From the NCBI GenBank assembly GCA_029747585.1, contig JAPEVF010001157.1, forward strand, positions 1-13,240: a DNA stretch of 13,240 nucleotides, written 5' to 3'. Position 1 is the first letter of the stretch, and every line of letters begins with the position of its first letter. Under the pieces are notes generated by a model. It had not been told where the DNA came from and did no database searches. It saw only the letters and a list, made by a program, of their open reading frames with translations. This document shows positions 10,316 to 13,240 of this stretch, in pieces. The translations under genes and the position numbers were made by a program. This DNA is from Pleurotus djamor. Taxonomy: Eukaryota; Basidiomycota; Agaricomycetes; Agaricales; Pleurotaceae.

Positions 10316-10790
10316 CTATGCACTTTCATCGTCTTCGACGTCTCTAGGCTTACTCTTGCGAGCAGGCTTCGACTTCTTTGGCCCGGTCTTCTTCGGCCCA
10401 CTTTTCTTTTTCTTGATGCCACCACCACTTCTCGTTCGCTGAGGTCCGCCCTTACGATTGTTGCCTGGTGTCGGTGGCGGAGAGGGATAGTTGCTTGCCA
10501 TGCATCGGTTGACGCAATCGGTCCATGCAGCGCCTTGCGCACCAGCTAAGGTACACGCGACTTCACATTCTTGTTGCTGTGGAGATTTGGATGAGGATAG
10601 CAGATTGACGGGGTACAGCGTTATTGACTTACTGTAGGTCGTTGCCTTGGTCCACGGGCTTGAAGTGCGTTGTCATTTTCATCGTCGTAATCCCTAGATC
10701 GAGGAATGAGATCAGTTACCGCGTCAGATAGTTGGTGACTACAACTTGGGCCAAGAAGGCAACAAGTGCGAGTTTGATTGAGAAATGCAT
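10316..10790 (-). CDS. Secreted single-domain hairpin-type cysteine peptide precursor with lysine-rich tail
   Basis: Predicted 130 residues from exons 10790-10720, 10693-10633 and 10576-10316. Starts with signal-like MHFSIKLALVAFLAQVVV. After a short acidic stretch comes LQARGPRQRPT, then QQECEVACTLAG..DCVNRC, giving C-X3-C-X12-C-X3-C, then MASNYPSPPPTPG and a tail with GPKK-type lysine repeats ending in acidic DVEDDESA. Exon phases and both intron sites match the plus-strand paralog at 12220. The second intron is 56 nt (GTAAGT..CACAG). The first, forced by frame and homology, is only 26 nt (10694-10719, GTAACT..CTAG), below normal spliceosomal size; an assembly deletion is one explanation. 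The tail has several basic sites that could be trimmed. Family unnamed; a secreted, disulfide-stapled two-helix peptide is inferred from cysteine spacing. Confidence 0.78.
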
Positions 10791-10895
10791 GGCGATGATG
10801 TACTTTAGAAAAAGAGTTTGGATAGAAGAGACCTGCTCGACTGGGGGAGAGAAGGGACCGGCACTGCTGAGAAAACTAGTATCCTTTCACAGGTC

Positions 10896-10902
10896 TTTTA
10901 TA
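10896..10902 (-). promoter_or_regulatory. TATA box for the minus-strand hairpin-type gene
   Basis: TATAAAA on the minus strand, about 106 nt upstream of the ATG at 10790, in the same relation as the TATA boxes of the other two secreted-protein genes. Confidence 0.6.
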
Positions 10903-12066
10903 CCATTTCGTAGACGTAGCCATAGTGGGTGAAGACATGGATACCGAGATGGAGTGATTATCTTGAGCTCATCTCCGGTAGCACTGCAAAGAGTAGAACC
11001 CTGAGTTGCAGTGCAGACTGACGCGTCTTCCCCAGAAACCCTCGGTCAGGAGCATCGGATGGGGTATGTGTTTCAGCGAGCGAAGTCAGATTCGTTACTC
11101 TTTCAAAACTTTTTTGTGCAAGTCCATTGAGAGATGGTGAGCATATGAGTACTAGAGTATTGCATGGCGTAGCTTCAAGCAAGTTCAACTCGCGGTCAGT
11201 TACTGTTCAGTAAGTACACCTTGAAGAAAACCCGGGGTTCGTTTCGCTCATTTCCCGGGAAAAACTAGTACGTAGGCCACTGATCTTTCGCAGAGGATTT
11301 TAATGAGAAAATCCGAATTCGACGTCGCGTTGCCCGAGGAAGTTGATATGAGTCGGTTGTGAGTACTTGAGTCACGGTTGTGGTCAGGACGTTGGGCGCC
11401 TCTTTCCTAGATCTCATCAGGTCTCATCTTAGTACCTCCAACTCACGTCCCCCAGAGCAGGCCAATAAGCCATCGTTTCGCCGTTGTATCATCTTCGTCA
11501 GCTGACCTTTCTCTTGGTCCTACGCCGTCCCTTTGGTTCCGCCAGCTGCTTTCACATTGCATAGTAGAACACTGCCGATCGTCATTCCGGATCCCATGGA
11601 AAACTTGCAGGGCTTGAGGCTCTTCACCGCCAGCTTTAACAACGATTACTTGGGTTTTGATGGCATCTTCAAGTGAATGCTCGATTTTGGTTCCGTTTCG
11701 GCTGCAACGTAGAAGGAGGACACCAAAGCCCCTACCAAGACTATTGTGAAACACTCCAGGCGCGAGAATGGGCACCTGACCAAGCTCCACATTCGGCAGT
11801 ATGTACTATGTAGATCATTGTAACGCAGAAAAAGGTAGGGACTTTCCTTGTCGGATTGTTATCAATTCTTATGGAATCGTTTCAGGACTGATGCACTTCC
11901 TGGAAACAAGCGGCCATGCGAAGTGACCCTCGTCTCGAACGCGCTGAACAATGACGCCGTATTCGTCCATCATGCCGGTCAGGGCTATCTACATCCTACT
12001 CCACTTCTCGTGTGTGAGGCTGGGATCTAAGCAAGTCGAACAAGAACTGGATGTACCCGCTGAGAG
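10903..12066. other. Shared divergent upstream region of the two hairpin-type paralogs
   Basis: About 1.2 kb between the two TATA boxes. It contains the perfect palindrome TTTCCCGGGAAA (11251-11262), close to another CCCGGG at about 11231. Open frames at 11443-11790 (-) and 11848-12030 (+) carry no recognised domain, signal peptide or repeat match, and I do not call them. Probable regulatory DNA for both genes, by position only. Confidence 0.45.
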
Positions 12067-12073
12067 TATAAAA
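12067..12073 (+). promoter_or_regulatory. TATA box for the tandem-repeat secreted precursor gene
   Basis: TATAAAA about 150 nt upstream of the ATG at 12220. A pyrimidine-rich stretch (12110-12215) precedes the start, as in many highly expressed fungal genes. Confidence 0.62.
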
Positions 12074-12219
12074 GGCTTGTCCTTGGAGTGGTAGTTTCCT
12101 CAGCAGTGCTGGTCACTTCTCAACACATCTCCTACATCTCACCTCGAGCCGGGCTCACTTTCTTATCACCTTTTTCACCACTTTCCTCGTCGTTGACTCG
12201 TTCTCACCACTTCGTCACC

Positions 12220-13240
12220 ATGTACTTCTCTGTGAAGTTCGCTGTTCTCGTTTCCTTGGCCTACGCTGCTATGATCAGCGCGTCACCCACCCCGTAAGCT
12301 TCATATCTCCTCGTGACGCGCCTAGATGCTGATACTTTTCTTTTATCAGAAACGTCGAAGATGGTGGGGACCTTGAAGCTCGTGGCCCTCGCGGTCGACC
12401 TACGGTACGCACCGACTAACGTATGCCACGATAATGTTCTGATTGTTGTCGATCCCATTAGCAACAAGAATGCGAGGTCGCTTGTACACTCTCCGGATTC
12501 GTTGGTGCTCAATGGCAGCAATGCGTTCGCGACTGTATGGCTACGAACTACCCCTCACCTCCACCCTCTCCTCAAAACAAGAAGAAGGCGAAAGGCAAAC
12601 GCGACAATGATGAACTGGAAGCTCGAGGACCTCGTGGTCGACCTACGGTAAGAAAATTTCCAACGACCACGCTGAGCATTCTAACTTGTTCTCGAACAGC
12701 AACAAGAATGCGAGGTTGCATGTACCCTGTCTGGATTTGTAGGCGCACAATGGCAACAATGCGTGCGCGAGTGCATGGCGACTAATTACCCGTCGCCACC
12801 GCCGTCTCCCCAGAACAAGAAAAAAGCAAAAGGAAAGCGTGAAGCTGAAGACCTTGAGGCGCGAGGCCCTCGTGGCCGACCTACGGTGAGCTACATCCCC
12901 AACTCAGTCGCTCTATATTCCTAATCGTATCTGTCGAATAGCAACAAGAGTGTGAGGTCGCGTGCACTCTGTCTGGGTTCGTTGGTGCTCAATGGCAACA
13001 ATGCGTTCGGGATTGTATGGCAACGAACTATCCTTCTCCTCCTCCATCCCCACAGAACAAGNAAAAAGGCAAAGGGCAAGCGCGAGACTGAAGAACTCGA
13101 AGCTCGTGGACCCCGTGGTCGTCCCACGGTAAGTCTCCTTTCACTCGAATCACCATCTTTGATGCTCATCCCACTACGATGTTGCTAGCAACAAGAGTGT
13201 GAAGTCGCTTGCACGCTCTCTGGTTTCGTAGGTGCCCAAT
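12220..13240 (+). CDS. Secreted tandem-repeat precursor of hairpin-type peptides (Kex2-type sites), 3'-truncated by window edge
   Basis: Exons 12220-12293, 12350-12404, 12462-12647, 12700-12885, 12942-13128 and 13189 to beyond 13240; introns 52-60 nt. Exon 1 encodes a signal peptide (MYFSVKFAVLVSLAYAAMISA). Exon 2 encodes an acidic linker and LEARGPRGRPT. Each later exon encodes one 62-residue unit: QQECEVACTLSGFVGAQWQQ, then CVRDC or CVREC, a proline linker (NYPSPPPSPQN), a basic run ending in Lys-Arg, an acidic spacer, and LEARGPRGRPT again. The cysteines follow C-X3-C-X12-C-X3-C. KGKR followed by acidic residues (EAED in one unit) is a likely Kex2 site with possible dipeptidyl-aminopeptidase trimming; the Arg of LEAR may be a second cut site. 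Cutting would free repeated peptides of about 54 residues or fewer. Exon 5 is 187 nt because the ambiguous base at 13062 is surplus. A fourth repeat starts at 13189. Biological role unknown. Confidence 0.85.
12462..12647 (+). repeat. Peptide repeat unit 1 (exon 3)
   Basis: A 186-nt phase-0 exon encoding 62 residues. Cysteines at unit positions 4, 8, 21 and 25; Lys-Arg at 46-47; spacer DNDE; LEARGPRGRPT at 52-62. Confidence 0.9.
12700..12885 (+). repeat. Peptide repeat unit 2 (exon 4)
   Basis: A 186-nt exon that aligns to unit 1 without gaps. Protein changes are Asp to Glu between the last two cysteines (CVREC) and the acidic spacer EAED. By manual comparison about 33 codons differ synonymously from unit 1 and about 5 non-synonymously. 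Confidence 0.9.
12942..13128 (+). repeat. Peptide repeat unit 3 (exon 5), one surplus ambiguous base
   Basis: Aligns to units 1 and 2 except for the extra base n at 13062 inside the lysine run. Leaving it out gives 186 nt and an acidic spacer ETEE with all motifs intact. Confidence 0.88.
13189..13240 (+). repeat. Peptide repeat unit 4 (exon 6), cut by window edge
   Basis: Fifty-two bases that encode the same start as units 1-3, QQECEVACTLSGFVGAQ, directly after an intron acceptor GCTAG. More repeats may follow outside the window. Confidence 0.85.

Noticed and set aside
11443..11790. 115-codon minus-strand open frame in the divergent intergenic region
   Set aside because: No signal peptide, domain or similarity to the neighbouring genes was seen; cannot be supported as a gene without expression data.
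12462..12647. CHCH (twin CX9C) mitochondrial domain
   Set aside because: Cysteine spacing is X3 within each pair, not X9, and the protein carries a secretion signal.
12220..13240. Precursor of a cyclised RiPP (dikaritin-type) or a basidiomycete mating pheromone
   Set aside because: The repeated unit is 62 residues with four conserved cysteines, not a short core peptide. The sequence in view has no CaaX-type end, and no RiPP-tailoring genes are in the window.
12462..13240. CRISPR-like or transposon-derived direct repeats
   Set aside because: The periodicity is that of spliced coding exons with synonymous divergence; spacers are introns with GT-AG ends and there are no transposase motifs.

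Overview
The window looks like nuclear DNA from a basidiomycete fungus, probably an Agaricomycete. It has short GT-AG introns, mostly 50-60 nt, in every gene whose structure could be traced. It carries the fungal translation factor EF3, a run of diverged F-box-like paralogs, and small secreted cysteine-rich proteins behind TATA boxes. The genus cannot be named from sequence alone. The assembly is of draft quality: there are ambiguous bases at 668, 8853, 9238 and 13062 and at least two apparent single-base frameshifts, so isolated frame breaks should be treated with caution.

Layout. 1-2276 (+): 3' part of the EF3 gene, an ABC-F ATPase of translation elongation. 2575-3761 (+): four-exon metallo-beta-lactamase-fold hydrolase of the LACTB2 type. 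4121-8221 (-): three tandem F-box-like paralogs; the outer two look intact and the middle one carries a frameshift and a weak splice donor. 8222-9430 holds no recognisable gene apart from the promoter of the next one. 9431-10057 (+): secreted cysteine-rich protein. 10316-10790 (-) and 12220 to the window edge (+): a divergently transcribed pair of paralogous secreted proteins sharing a 1.4 kb intergenic region.

The divergent pair is the most interesting part. Both genes encode a signal peptide, a conserved L-[EQ]-A-R-G-P-R element and a domain with the cysteine pattern C-X3-C-X12-C-X3-C, the spacing of helical-hairpin (alpha-hairpinin-like) peptides. The minus-strand copy has one domain and a lysine-rich tail. 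The plus-strand copy repeats a 62-residue unit at least four times, one unit per exon, each separated by a phase-0 intron and each carrying a Lys-Arg site that fits Kex2-type cleavage. It therefore looks like a polyprotein that releases several near-identical hairpin peptides. The repeats differ at many synonymous sites but hardly at all in protein, so each copy appears to be under constraint. With the cysteine-rich gene at 9431, three small secreted cysteine-rich genes lie within 4 kb. Their function is unknown; host, microbe or developmental signalling roles are all open.
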